Below, in pieces: positions 1-7,427 of a stretch of DNA of 13,468 bases. A program made the position numbers and the translations under genes. How positions within the stretch are numbered: the first letter of the stretch is position 1; each line of letters opens with the position of its first letter. Origin of the DNA: Oscillospiraceae bacterium (GTDB taxonomy: Bacteria; Bacillota; Clostridia; Oscillospirales; Acutalibacteraceae). The notes beneath the pieces are model-generated. The model was not told where the DNA came from. It did no database searches and worked only from the letters and a program-made list of their open reading frames with translations. The stretch lies in assembly GCA_009783605.1 (NCBI GenBank), contig WRDE01000017.1:1-13468 (forward strand). Reading direction: 5' to 3'.

Positions 1-815
1 CGCCACCAGGCCATCCGCGCATCCTTTTCGGCCTTGGTTTCGGTGCCGTCATAGGCGGAGAATTTGAACCAGTCGATATGGATCTCCATATCGTCATTAA
101 AGGACAGGATCACATCATGGACGCCGGAAACGGCCTGCTCCAGCGGGGCGTAGCACTCATAAAACGCCCTTTCGTCCCCGAATTTACCCGGCGGATGGAT
201 TATGGCGATAAATTTCGTCGGAACCGCCTCGTCAACAAACACGTCGATGATACCGCCCGATTGATTCATTTTGGATGAGATCAGCATCATCAGGGCGGTG
301 CATTCACCCTCGCCGAAATCAATATCCTGATACACCAAATAGTCGCCCGCCATAAAATGGCCCCCTATCGAAGTGAAATCCGCCGCCAGATCATTCGGCG
401 CGGCGCCGCCGGTCAGCTTTGCTGCGTCATAATCCGCCGCTTCGATAACCGGATTGACCGCGGTAACAGGTTCCGGCGGATCAGGCGGTTCCGGCGGCTT
501 TTCCGCGCCGGGGAAGCCGTCTATCTTGTCCACTAAATATTGCAGGATCAGCCGGGCGCTGGAGATGCTGACCCCTTTGCCGTCCACATTGGCGGCGATC
601 AGATCCCGTCCGGTCAGGGTTATTTTATCCACCAAATGCTGCAGTACCAACCGCGCGTCGCCGATATCCACCTCACCGTTGCCGTTGACGTCACCGGCTA
701 CAAAGGGTTTTTCATCCTCTTGTGCCCGCGCGAATTGCATAACGGTAACCATTCCGGCCAATATCAGCAGCGCGACCGTGGCCGCCAGCAGTTTTTTGAA
801 ATTAAAAAAGATCAT
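1..815 (-). CDS. Secreted dockerin + CBM6-like carbohydrate-binding protein (partial, C-terminus off window)
   Basis: An open frame of 271 complete codons starts at ATG 815 and has no stop before the left edge, so the C-terminus is missing. A GGAGG at 827-823 lies 7 bases before this ATG; another ATG at 820 gives only M-T-stop. Residues 1-32 form a signal peptide or anchor (basic start, hydrophobic 9-28, then ARAQ). Residues 41-100 form a type I dockerin-like pair. The first loop (DVNGNGEVDIGD) has the calcium-loop residues; the second (from N76, NVDGKGVSISS) lost acidic positions and appears one residue short. A proline/glutamate linker (about 105-117) follows, then a CBM6-like beta-sandwich from about 123 (IEAADYD) to 253 (HIDWFKF). 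The dockerin is N-terminal, whereas most are C-terminal. The frame starts 18 bases after the GH95-like gene stop, so the two share a transcript. A catalytic domain could lie beyond the edge. Domain calls come from motif reading only. Confidence 0.8.
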   Translation of the reverse strand, partial: MIFFNFKKLLAATVALLILAGMVTVMQFARAQEDEKPFVAGDVNGNGEVDIGDARLVLQHLVDKITLTGRDLIAANVDGKGVSISSARLILQYLVDKIDGFPGAEKPPEPPDPPEPVTAVNPVIEAADYDAAKLTGGAAPNDLAADFTSIGGHFMAGDYLVYQDIDFGEGECTALMMLISSKMNQSGGIIDVFVDEAVPTKFIAIIHPPGKFGDERAFYECYAPLEQAVSGVHDVILSFNDDMEIHIDWFKFSAYDGTETKAEKDARMAWW

Positions 816-833
816 GTCATATCCTCCGTATCG

Positions 834-3482
834 TTACCATGTTATTTTTCCGACCAGATACTGCAACAGCCACCGTACGTCAGAAATATCGACTTTTCCG
901 TCACGGTTTATATCGGCCGCCGCGTATTGCGCCGGCGTCAGCAGCCTTTTCCCCACCAAATGCTGGAGCAGCAGCCGCGCGTCGTCGATCCTGACATGCC
1001 CGTCGCCGTCAATATCGCCGCGCAGGGAGAACAGGGTTTGATACATCGCCGCTGCCGCCGCATAGTTGTCGTATACTGACAACCCGTTATGCGATAACCC
1101 GTTATCCGATAACCCGTTACCCGCCGAAAGCAGATTGCCGCCGGCCCGCGCGAGGACGTCGAACCACGGGTCAGCGCCTTCCCCTGTGTTCGACGGGAGC
1201 AATTTTTCCCCCGCGGTACGAATCTCCGCAACAGCGGCGTCGCCGGATCTGCCGAGAATTCCGGCGGCGTCGATAACCGCTTTGAACAACCGGTCGATCA
1301 CCGCGTGATCGCCGGAGCCATAAGGCTGTGACCGGACGGCAGGGTTGGCAACCAATGTCCCGCTTTCCGCGTCAGCCCACAGATTATCCACCCAGAACAG
1401 CGCCGCGTCGAGCAGCAATTGGTAGTGCTGTTCCAAAAATGTCTTGTCCGGATTATCCTGATAATATTCCCATACCGCCAGCGCCAGCTTGGCGCCGGAA
1501 TCCGGCGTATAGAACCCCGCCGCATAACCGCCGGGCGCGGTATAGCCCCAGAGATTGGCCGCGCCGTATACCGTCCAGCCCCGCACGTCGGTGCCGTCGG
1601 ATTTGGCGTGATAATATGCCGCCGTCTTCCGGCCGTTCGATGCCAATGAGCGGATATACGCCATCGCCGGCTGCCGGCACTCCGGCAGCTTGCCGGTTTG
1701 CGCCAGCATTCCGGCGGCGTCTATACCGTCGGCGCTGTAGCCTTGATTCGCTTGCGTCATGCCCCAGCTCCACAGGCTCCGGGAACTGCCGGCCCCGCGG
1801 GAGGAGGAAATCAACAGGTATCGCGCAAATTGATAATACAGTAGCTCCAGATAGCGGTTCTCATTCGCCGTATTGCCGCCGCCGTACCCGCTGACTAATG
1901 CGGCGGTGGTTTTGGCCGGCATGGTGACACCGTCCAACGTCAAATGGACGCGGTCGAACAGGGAAGAGTAGTCGGCTGTATGGGCCGCCCGCAGCGCGGT
2001 ATAGCTTTTTCCCGCCGCGGCGGTCATCCGGCTGCGCACCGCCGTAAAAGCGGTTTCTCTATCGGCAAAATAGTCGTAGGAGCCGTCATAGCAGGGCCGG
2101 TAATTGGTCCCTGCCGTCATCAGAATGGTGACCGCGTCGGCGTTTTGTACCCGCAGGGTCATGCTGGTAGCCGAAAGCGAGCCGTTTTCGGGGATCACCC
2201 GGGCTTGAGAGATAAAATGCAGCCCGTCGGGTCGCTGGTCGTCCGGCTGGCCGGTCAGGGTGACGGTATTCTCCGAGATGCCGTCTCCCGCGGAGACGAA
2301 AGTATCGCTTTTCTGCCGCCGGGATTCGATACCGACATAGGCCGAGATCGCGCCGGGTTTATCCGCCGATATCCGCACCGCCAGCAGATTGTCCGGCGCG
2401 CTGACGAAATATTCGCGGGTATATTGCGTCCCGCCGGCGGTATATTTGACCGTCACGATGCCGGTCTTGAGATCGAGGCTGCGGGAATAGTCGGTGTATG
2501 TTGTCTCAGGCGGTTTTGCTGTGCTGCGGTTGAAGTCGCCTAACGGCAGGAATTGGGACAGCTGGGTCATGCTGTCGCCTTTGTTGGCGTAGATCTCCAA
2601 CCGGTAATATTTATACGGCGCCGGGTTGGCGATAGTAATAGTCACCGCCGTCCGGCGGGCTTCGGGCAGGAGATAGTCGGGTTGATTGTCGATCACCGTG
2701 AACGGCCCGCCGGCGCTGATATTGGAGCCGAACAGTTTCCAGGACTTCGGATCGCGCCCCACCACATCGTTGGCGGTGGCGATGCGGTAGCTGTCAGCGG
2801 TGACCGCGCCGCCGTATTCCCATTGGATCCAGATCGGATCGGCGGCGGACGGGGATTTGGGCGCGCACCATTTGGTATTGGAGCTGCCGTCGAACAGGCG
2901 GTCCAGCCCCTCGGCCCCCTGCCAGGCCACGCCGGCGTTGGAGTGGATGTTTTTGATGACGGTTTCCAGCTCACTCAGCGGGCTGTCGCTGATCCGCAGC
3001 AGCCCCAGCTCCTGATAGGCGCCGAAAGCGGCGGTATCGCCGGTCAGGTAGTTGCGCAGCGCCGATTCGGTGTCCCATGACAACGCGCCGTTCCCGGCAT
3101 CCTGTAACCGCTGGCGCGCCAGATTGAGCTGCATCTTATTGGTGGCCGGCAGTCCCTTATTGCCGCCGTTGTAACCCAGGGACGCCCCCGGTCCGCCGGA
3201 CCAGAGGGTATTTTCGTTGATCAGCAGCGTCTCGCTGCCGACCCCGCCGTACACCATCGCGCCCAGACTGCCGTTGCCGATCGGGCTGGCTTCTGCCGCC
3301 CAGCTGTATTGATCCCGGATATCGGCCGGAACGGTTGCGGGGGTGTTATGCCATATCATCAGATCATCGCCCGACCCGGGCGCGGCGGCGGCGTTGATAA
3401 CGCCGATAGAAAGCGGCTGACACAGCAGCAAAGCGGCGGACAGGAAAATACCCAATATTTTGATTGATACCATATTTTTCAT
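834..3482 (-). CDS. GH95-like (alpha-L-fucosidase family) secreted protein with inserted CBM32-like domain and C-terminal dockerin; probably catalytically inactive
   Basis: 882 residues from ATG 3482, chosen because GAGGGG at 3495-3490 lies 7 bases upstream; the ATG at 3503 has no such site. The stop of the upstream gene lies inside this ribosome binding site, so the two are translationally coupled. Residues 1-34 are a signal peptide. Residues 40-160 match the GH95 N-terminal beta domain (SPIGNGSLGAMVYGG, INENTLWSGGPG, GAYQELG). An F5/8-type C (CBM32-like) module is inserted at about 174-310, followed by a second PLGD motif at 313-316. The helical region is recognisable at 543-562 (RYLELLYYQFARYLLISSSR) and 635-650. 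However, the family segments around NINLQMNYW and SPEN are not conserved (580-600, 712-725), and the terminal GWS.AWK region is missing. A type I dockerin occupies 821-882 with two calcium loops. Fold assignment is good; alpha-L-fucosidase activity is doubtful. Confidence 0.8.
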   Translation of the reverse strand: MKNMVSIKILGIFLSAALLLCQPLSIGVINAAAAPGSGDDLMIWHNTPATVPADIRDQYSWAAEASPIGNGSLGAMVYGGVGSETLLINENTLWSGGPGASLGYNGGNKGLPATNKMQLNLARQRLQDAGNGALSWDTESALRNYLTGDTAAFGAYQELGLLRISDSPLSELETVIKNIHSNAGVAWQGAEGLDRLFDGSSNTKWCAPKSPSAADPIWIQWEYGGAVTADSYRIATANDVVGRDPKSWKLFGSNISAGGPFTVIDNQPDYLLPEARRTAVTITIANPAPYKYYRLEIYANKGDSMTQLSQFLPLGDFNRSTAKPPETTYTDYSRSLDLKTGIVTVKYTAGGTQYTREYFVSAPDNLLAVRISADKPGAISAYVGIESRRQKSDTFVSAGDGISENTVTLTGQPDDQRPDGLHFISQARVIPENGSLSATSMTLRVQNADAVTILMTAGTNYRPCYDGSYDYFADRETAFTAVRSRMTAAAGKSYTALRAAHTADYSSLFDRVHLTLDGVTMPAKTTAALVSGYGGGNTANENRYLELLYYQFARYLLISSSRGAGSSRSLWSWGMTQANQGYSADGIDAAGMLAQTGKLPECRQPAMAYIRSLASNGRKTAAYYHAKSDGTDVRGWTVYGAANLWGYTAPGGYAAGFYTPDSGAKLALAVWEYYQDNPDKTFLEQHYQLLLDAALFWVDNLWADAESGTLVANPAVRSQPYGSGDHAVIDRLFKAVIDAAGILGRSGDAAVAEIRTAGEKLLPSNTGEGADPWFDVLARAGGNLLSAGNGLSDNGLSHNGLSVYDNYAAAAAMYQTLFSLRGDIDGDGHVRIDDARLLLQHLVGKRLLTPAQYAAADINRDGKVDISDVRWLLQYLVGKITW
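1078..1122. repeat. Three tandem 15-bp repeats in the linker before the dockerin
   Basis: Three copies of a 15-base unit (gataacccgttatcc and two near-copies) lie head to tail at 1078-1092, 1093-1107 and 1108-1122. Being a multiple of three, they stay in frame and encode the repeated pentapeptide DNGLS / HNGLS between the helical domain and the dockerin of the GH95-like protein. The array probably arose by slippage and varies linker length. Confidence 0.85.
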
Positions 3483-3493
3483 TTCGCCACCCC

Positions 3494-5104
3494 TCATTTC
3501 CACTTCGCGGTGAGGGTGACGTCGCCGATGATATACTTTACCGTACCCAAATCGGCAAAACCTCCCACCACCGCGCCGGAGGCGGTCCAGCCGTCGAAGA
3601 TCATGCCGGGCCGGGTAAACCCGCAGGCCGGGATAGCGTAATTTGCGCCGTGCAGCGCGCTGCCGTCCGGCATACTGCCGCTCCCGCCGCCGGCATTGAA
3701 GGTGATGACCGCCTGTTTCGGGCTGGTGTCGGCCGGGCCGTCGTAGATTTTGCAGACTAAGTTGTTGGTGGCGTTATGCCCGAACAGGTTGAGCCCGGCG
3801 GCGGCATAGAAATAGGCCGGCTTGCCGTCCCGCATCAGGATGGCCGGCCGCTCGAATTTGCGCTGGCCTTCGTAAGGCGCGGTGGCGTAGGGCGGGACGG
3901 CGGTGTAGTCGGTCAGCAGCCCGAACCCCACTTTAGCGTCGGCCAGCTTGAAAGAACGCCCGTCGTCGGATTCCCAGAGGATACCGTACCCCTGGACGCC
4001 GGTGTTGCCGCCAAAGTTGTCGGTGGTCAGCAGATAGATTTTGCCGTCCATCTCAAAAGCGGTGGTGTCCTCAATATAGGTCAGGTTGTCGGTGATCGGC
4101 TGCTCACTTTTGACATAGCCTTTGGTCAGCTCGCTCGACACGGCGTAGCCGTAGCGGGTGGAGCCGAAATCCAGCCCGGCCTTGAAATAGATGAAATATT
4201 CGTCCTTGATCTTGATGATATCCGGGTTATCGGTGCCGAGCAGCGAGTTGGCGGTCCAGCCGGTGGTGCTGGCTTGCACCACTACGCCGTCGCCCTTCTC
4301 GCCCTGCAATGTCCACGGCCCGTACAGGCTGGCGGAGGTGGCGAGACAGACCTTCTGGTCCTTCTGCAGCGGCCCGCCCTGGGTGATATAGATCAAGCAG
4401 TACAGCCCGTCGATCTGCTTGACCCGGACGTTATGCGGCGCGAACTGGGGTCTCGGGATATTCGCATTGGACAGCGCGACGTCGGATACCGTAAACGGCC
4501 CCTCCGGGCTGTCGCCGACGCAATGGGCGACCTCGCAGGTCACCTTCCAGTCGCCCATCCCGTTAGCCGTCCGCGGCCAGCGGGAGACAAACAGGTGGGT
4601 CCGGCCCTCGTCATCCTCAATAGGCGAAACGCACCAGTAGAAATAATCCGGATCGGACATGGCCGGGCCGATATATTCCATGTTGATGGCGATATCGCTG
4701 TAAGGCATCGTCGCCTTGCCCGTTCCGGAGGGCAGGACCGGCCCGGTATGGCGCATACTCTTAGTCGCGGCGTAGTAAACGTCGCTCCGCGTTCCCTCAA
4801 CCCCGCCTGTGACAGGGGCGATGGTGAAGGAATAAAAGGTGTTTTGCGGAAGCCCGATCACGCAGTAAAAATTTTCCGTGATCGGCGACGCGTTGATTTT
4901 GGTGGAGCCGTTGTACAGGTTATACCCGTCGGCGCCCGGAACCGCGTCCCAGGTCAGCGAGATGGCGCTGTCAACGGCGGCGGTCATACGCAGATTCATG
5001 TTGTCTCCTCCTGAAATAGAGTCGGTGGTTCGCATATTGCAGGACACGCTGAACAGCAATACCAAGACTATCAGCAACCCGGTTAATGTGCGGATGTGTT
5101 TCAT
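3494..5104 (-). CDS. Lipoprotein with Fn3-like, GH43-like five-bladed propeller and C-terminal Flg_new/InlB B-type repeat
   Basis: 536 residues from ATG 5104, preceded by AAGGGGG at a proper distance. Residues 1-21 are hydrophobic and end in SVSC, a weak lipobox with Cys22 as the likely lipidated residue. Residues about 40-115 resemble a fibronectin type III domain (ISLTWDAVPGADGYNLY). Residues about 120-455 look like a GH43/GH32-type beta-propeller: YWCVSPIEDDEGRTHLFVSRWP-type strand near 156-177, YGPWTLQ at 261-267, DNPDIIKIKDEYFIYFKAG from 292, and FERPAILMRDGKPAYFYAA from 417, where E418 resembles the conserved glutamate of such families. Asp candidates include D151, D153 and D292/D295. 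Residues 466-536 match the Listeria-Bacteroides repeat (FNAGGGSG...GMIFDGW...GDVTLTAKW). It is the first gene of the operon with the GH95-like and dockerin proteins. Substrate cannot be read from sequence. Confidence 0.8.
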   Translation of the reverse strand: MKHIRTLTGLLIVLVLLFSVSCNMRTTDSISGGDNMNLRMTAAVDSAISLTWDAVPGADGYNLYNGSTKINASPITENFYCVIGLPQNTFYSFTIAPVTGGVEGTRSDVYYAATKSMRHTGPVLPSGTGKATMPYSDIAINMEYIGPAMSDPDYFYWCVSPIEDDEGRTHLFVSRWPRTANGMGDWKVTCEVAHCVGDSPEGPFTVSDVALSNANIPRPQFAPHNVRVKQIDGLYCLIYITQGGPLQKDQKVCLATSASLYGPWTLQGEKGDGVVVQASTTGWTANSLLGTDNPDIIKIKDEYFIYFKAGLDFGSTRYGYAVSSELTKGYVKSEQPITDNLTYIEDTTAFEMDGKIYLLTTDNFGGNTGVQGYGILWESDDGRSFKLADAKVGFGLLTDYTAVPPYATAPYEGQRKFERPAILMRDGKPAYFYAAAGLNLFGHNATNNLVCKIYDGPADTSPKQAVITFNAGGGSGSMPDGSALHGANYAIPACGFTRPGMIFDGWTASGAVVGGFADLGTVKYIIGDVTLTAKWK

Positions 5105-5123
5105 AAGGCAGCCCCCTTTTTGA

Positions 5124-5151
5124 GAATGCGGAATGCGGAATTGAGGATGAA
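5124..5151. repeat. Heptamer array upstream of the lipoprotein ribosome binding site
   Basis: Four 7-base units (gaatgcg, gaatgcg, gaattga, ggatgaa) run without gaps, ending 7 bases before the G-run ribosome binding site (5116-5112) of the minus-strand lipoprotein gene. One of eight such arrays in the window. Confidence 0.75.
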
Positions 5152-5167
5152 CTTAGTGCTTATCCTC

Positions 5168-5196
5168 ATTATAAAATAAATAAAAATATATTACCA
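5168..5196 (-). promoter_or_regulatory. Candidate promoter of the glycan operon (weak -35)
   Basis: On the minus strand a perfect TATAAT (revcomp of 5168-5173) is preceded by a 17-base spacer and TGGTAA (revcomp of 5191-5196), a poor -35 hexamer. A good -10 with a poor -35 fits a promoter that needs an activator, consistent with the divergent AraC-family gene. About 64 bases separate the -10 from the lipoprotein ATG. Confidence 0.6.
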
Positions 5197-5223
5197 TAGC
5201 GAAATAACAGTATATTTGGTAAT
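5190..5223. promoter_or_regulatory. Inverted repeat between divergent promoters, candidate AraC-family operator
   Basis: ATTACCA at 5190-5196 and its exact complement TGGTAAT at 5217-5223 flank a 20-base AT-rich spacer. The left arm coincides with the -35 of the lipoprotein operon and the right arm abuts the -35 of the regulator gene, so one bound protein could affect both. Functional role is inferred from position. Confidence 0.5.
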
Positions 5224-5251
5224 TGCACTTGTTGTTTTGTTATGTTATAAT
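5223..5251 (+). promoter_or_regulatory. Sigma-A-type promoter of the AraC-family gene, extended -10
   Basis: TTGCAC (5223-5228), a 17-base spacer, and TATAAT (5246-5251) preceded by TG at 5243-5244, making an extended -10. It reads toward the AraC-family gene and leaves a leader of about 130 bases before the GTG at 5387. Confidence 0.75.
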
Positions 5252-5339
5252 GTGCTATAAGAGTAAGAATTTATGGCAAAACTACTGATTCACAATAAAA
5301 TATATTTTGTCTAAATGTCCTCTCAACTCATAGAAACCC

Positions 5340-5367
5340 GAATTAAGCATTCAGCACTGAGCATTCA
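5340..5367. repeat. Heptamer array upstream of the AraC-family ribosome binding site
   Basis: Units gaattaa, gcattca, gcactga, gcattca (4 x 7 bases) end four bases before the AGGCGGTG ribosome binding site. The array lies in the frame extension upstream of GTG 5387, which argues that the extension from ATG 5315 is leader and not protein. Confidence 0.75.
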
Positions 5368-5386
5368 AAAAAGGCGGTGTTTTTTA

Positions 5387-6184
5387 GTGGGCAGCCGTCC
5401 GGTCTGGCTGATCAATAAATATCTGCGGGACGTCAATCCCCGGGAGGCCGGGGAGGAGATCTGTTCCGGCGCGGATAAGGCGGGACCGTTTTACCGGTCG
5501 CATTATCTGCTGCACTATGTTCTGTCCGGGACCGGCACCTTCCGGATCAACGGGCAGGATTATCCCGCCGCCAAAGGGCAGCTGGCGATCTTATATCCGG
5601 GGGAGGTGATGAGCCACCGCACCGGCGCGGACGATCCCTGGCACTATGTCTGGGCCGGGTTTGAGACCACGCTGGACGTGCCGGTGCTGGGCAGCCGGGT
5701 GCTGATCGACCTGCCCCAGGCCGACCATATTTTCCGGGCATTAAAAGACGCCGACAAGATCCCCTGCGGCAAAGAGCTGTATGTCTGCGGGAAAATCTAT
5801 GAGCTGCTGGCGTTGCTGCACCAATTTGGCACCAACGCGGTCAATGAAACGGTGGATTTCATCACCCAGGTGAAATATTATATTGATTCCAATTTCCACC
5901 TGCCGATCACGGTGGAACAGCTGGCCCGGGACATGCATGTCAGCCGGGGATATTTCAGCACCGCTTTCCGCCGGTATATCGGCATGTCCCCCCAGGCCTA
6001 TCTCACCGACGTGCGGATGAAACACGCGGCGGAGCTGCTGGCAACCGAACGCTGCCCGGTCAACATCGCCGCTATCCGGTCAGGGTACGCGGATATTTAT
6101 AATTTCTCACGGATGTTCAAAAAACACTTTGGCGTATCGCCGAAGATGTATGCGCAGATGCATGACTATAGTAATTCCACTTGA
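5387..6184 (+). CDS. AraC-family transcriptional regulator
   Basis: 265 residues from GTG 5387, preceded by AGGCGGTG at 5372-5379 (7-base spacing). An upstream ATG at 5315 has no ribosome binding site and would add 24 residues encoded partly by a repeat array, so I reject it. The N-terminal half is a cupin-type ligand-binding domain (about 36-95: HYLLHYVLSGTGTF, GQLAILYPGEVMSH, PWHYVWAGFE). The C-terminal half carries the two AraC helix-turn-helix motifs (about 175-195 and 227-247: ITVEQLARDMHVSRGYFSTAF and NIAAIRSGYADIYNFSRMF), ending in the family signature HFGVSPKMY. It is transcribed divergently from the lipoprotein/GH95-like/dockerin operon and is the obvious candidate activator, probably responding to a sugar from the target glycan. 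The ligand is unknown. A bidirectional terminator follows the gene. Confidence 0.93.
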   Translation: MGSRPVWLINKYLRDVNPREAGEEICSGADKAGPFYRSHYLLHYVLSGTGTFRINGQDYPAAKGQLAILYPGEVMSHRTGADDPWHYVWAGFETTLDVPVLGSRVLIDLPQADHIFRALKDADKIPCGKELYVCGKIYELLALLHQFGTNAVNETVDFITQVKYYIDSNFHLPITVEQLARDMHVSRGYFSTAFRRYIGMSPQAYLTDVRMKHAAELLATERCPVNIAAIRSGYADIYNFSRMFKKHFGVSPKMYAQMHDYSNST

Positions 6185-6207
6185 AAACAAGCCCAAAAAC
6201 CTTCCGA

Positions 6208-6252
6208 AAAACCGCATGATCCACCCAAAAATGGCTGTATCATGCGGTTTTT
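6208..6252. terminator. Bidirectional intrinsic terminator between AraC gene and smpB
   Basis: A stem of AAAACCGCATGAT (6208-6220) and ATCATGCGGTTTT (6239-6251) encloses an 18-base loop. The A-run on the left and T-run on the right give a U-tract in either direction, fitting convergent genes that end at 6184 (plus) and 6263 (minus). Confidence 0.9.
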
Positions 6253-6262
6253 GCATAAATGA

Positions 6263-6733
6263 TTATGCCCGCCGCTCTTTCATTGTCCGGTCGGCCTCGC
6301 GTTTCATATCCCTGCGCGCCGCGTCCTCCCGCTTGTCATAGAGCTTTTTGCCTTTACACAACCCGACCTGCAGCTTGACCCGGGAGCCTTTGAAATACAG
6401 CGACAGCGGGACTATCGCCATCCCGTCCTGTTTAACCGCGGCGAACAGCCGCATGATCTCCCGCTTGTGCAGCAGCAGCCGCCGCACCCGCACCGGATCC
6501 CGGTTGAAGATGTTGCCGTGCTCATAGGGGCTGATATGCATCCCGTTGACGAACATCTCGCCGCCCGCCACCGCGCACCAGGAATCCCGGAGGTTGACCC
6601 CGCCGGCCCGCAGAGATTTCACCTCGGTGCCGACTAATTCGATGCCGGCTTCAAGGGATTCCTCCACGAAATAGTCATGGTAGGCTTTTTTGTTGGACGC
6701 GATGGTTTTAAGGCCGGTTTTTTTGTCAGGCAC
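6263..6733 (-). CDS. smpB: SsrA-binding protein SmpB
   Basis: 156 residues, starting at GTG 6733 with GGAG seven bases upstream. SmpB binds tmRNA (SsrA) and delivers it to stalled ribosomes for trans-translation in the cytoplasm. The protein shows the family's pattern: NKKAYHDYFVEESLEAGI, GTEVKSLRAGGVNLRDSW, the HISPYEHGN segment, IVPLSLYFKGSRVKLQVGLCKGKKLYDKR and a basic tail (RRDMKREADRTMKERRA) that folds in the decoding centre. Length is normal. It lies convergent with the AraC-family gene and divergent from the small membrane protein gene. I see no strong promoter of its own; a TTGTCA box on the minus strand at 6794-6799 overlaps the opposing promoter but lacks a good -10. The gene for tmRNA is not in the window. 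Confidence 0.97.
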   Translation of the reverse strand: MPDKKTGLKTIASNKKAYHDYFVEESLEAGIELVGTEVKSLRAGGVNLRDSWCAVAGGEMFVNGMHISPYEHGNIFNRDPVRVRRLLLHKREIMRLFAAVKQDGMAIVPLSLYFKGSRVKLQVGLCKGKKLYDKREDAARRDMKREADRTMKERRA

Positions 6734-6748
6734 GGGCTCACTCCGTTC

Positions 6749-6776
6749 GAATTGAAAATGGAAAATTGAAAATTAT
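6749..6776. repeat. Heptamer array upstream of smpB
   Basis: Units gaattga, aaatgga, aaattga, aaattat run contiguously just 5' of the smpB ribosome binding site (minus strand) and just 3' of nothing coding; they sit between smpB and the divergent promoter at 6793. Confidence 0.8.
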
Positions 6777-6792
6777 TTTAGCGGAGATAATA

Positions 6793-6821
6793 TTGACAAG
6801 GATATGATAATTTTATACAAT
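6793..6821 (+). promoter_or_regulatory. Strong sigma-A-type promoter
   Basis: Perfect TTGACA at 6793-6798, a 17-base spacer, and TACAAT at 6816-6821. It reads into the membrane-anchored protein gene at 6845, leaving a short leader that holds the AAAGGAGGAG ribosome binding site (6828-6837). Confidence 0.85.
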
Positions 6822-6844
6822 ACGGTCAAAAGGAGGAGTGTTTT

Positions 6845-7285
6845 GTGGCTAAGAAAAAATATTTGATTTTTATCGGATGCGGGTTGATTGTATTGATATT
6901 ACTCATCCGGTATTTGCCGGATAATCTCATTTTGCCGGATGAGGGGGCGTTTACCCTGAGCTGCACCGATGTGCCGGAACGGATGAAGGCCGGGGAGACG
7001 GTCACCGTCATCGCGACATTGGAAAACCGCGCGTGGCGCTCTTTCCGGGTCACCCGGAGGCTTCAATTTGTCTATGTGGCAGTCGCTGAAGAAGGAGTGC
7101 TATTCATGCCGGATGCCGCAGGAGTTGGCGACTATATGGCTGCCGGGGTGGATATGCGCGAAACAACCGTCTTCACCCCGAAAAAGCCCGGAAATTATAC
7201 GCTTTATGTTTTTGCCGCCTTTTCGGTTGGAGATAAAAGTTATGAGTATCAACTGGAAAATAAGACGATTGTGGTGGAACCGTAG
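6845..7285 (+). CDS. Small membrane-anchored extracytoplasmic protein of unknown function
   Basis: 146 residues from GTG 6845, preceded by a very strong AAAGGAGGAG and a near-consensus promoter. Residues 2-5 are AKKK, followed by one membrane segment (about 6-23, YLIFIGCGLIVLILLIRYL), giving an N-in signal anchor; C12 lies inside the hydrophobic stretch and does not form a clear lipobox. Residues 35-146 look like a single beta-sandwich: FTLSCTDVPERMKAGETVTVIATLENRA at the start and GNYTLYVFAAFSV...TIVVEP at the end, the pattern of Ig-like/BsuPI- or CARDB-type domains that follow 'k.Ge.v.v...l.N'. I do not recognise a specific family or function. It is a single-gene unit bounded by its own promoter and the terminator at 7372-7413. 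Confidence 0.8.
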   Translation: MAKKKYLIFIGCGLIVLILLIRYLPDNLILPDEGAFTLSCTDVPERMKAGETVTVIATLENRAWRSFRVTRRLQFVYVAVAEEGVLFMPDAAGVGDYMAAGVDMRETTVFTPKKPGNYTLYVFAAFSVGDKSYEYQLENKTIVVEP

Positions 7286-7371
7286 GGCTTCTCTTAAAGA
7301 GAATGTACAAGGTCCGTTTCTGCTGATTACGGGGTACTCTAATTGTAGTATCTGTATGTGTTATAGCGCAG

Positions 7372-7413
7372 ACAAAAATAAATTCCGCGTCCCACCGCGG
7401 GATTTATTTTTGT
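7372..7413. terminator. Bidirectional intrinsic terminator between membrane protein gene and recR
   Basis: Arms of 18 bases (7372-7389 and 7396-7413) pair fully except for one T-G wobble around a 6-base loop. The arms are A-rich on the outer left, GC-rich at the loop and T-rich on the outer right, so both convergent units (plus gene ending at 7285, recR ending at 7428) can terminate here. The preceding 7286-7371 holds nothing else I can support. Confidence 0.9.
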
Positions 7414-7427
7414 GTATGTGCGGATTA

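Noticed and set aside
3776..5014. 412-residue open frame opposite the lipoprotein gene
   Set aside because: It is a GC-rich antisense shadow: no ribosome binding site, low-complexity Gly/Arg/Pro-rich product, and the opposite strand has clear signal peptide, domains and operon context.
5315..5386. ATG 5315 as start of the AraC-family gene
   Set aside because: No ribosome binding site precedes it and the added 24 residues are encoded partly by a heptamer array; GTG 5387 has AGGCGGTG at the right distance.
7289..7303. Palindrome TTCTCTTAAAGAGAA just after the membrane protein gene
   Set aside because: Perfect 7-bp arms but only one central base, no U-run, and a far better terminator lies 70 bases on; may be chance in an AT-rich spacer.
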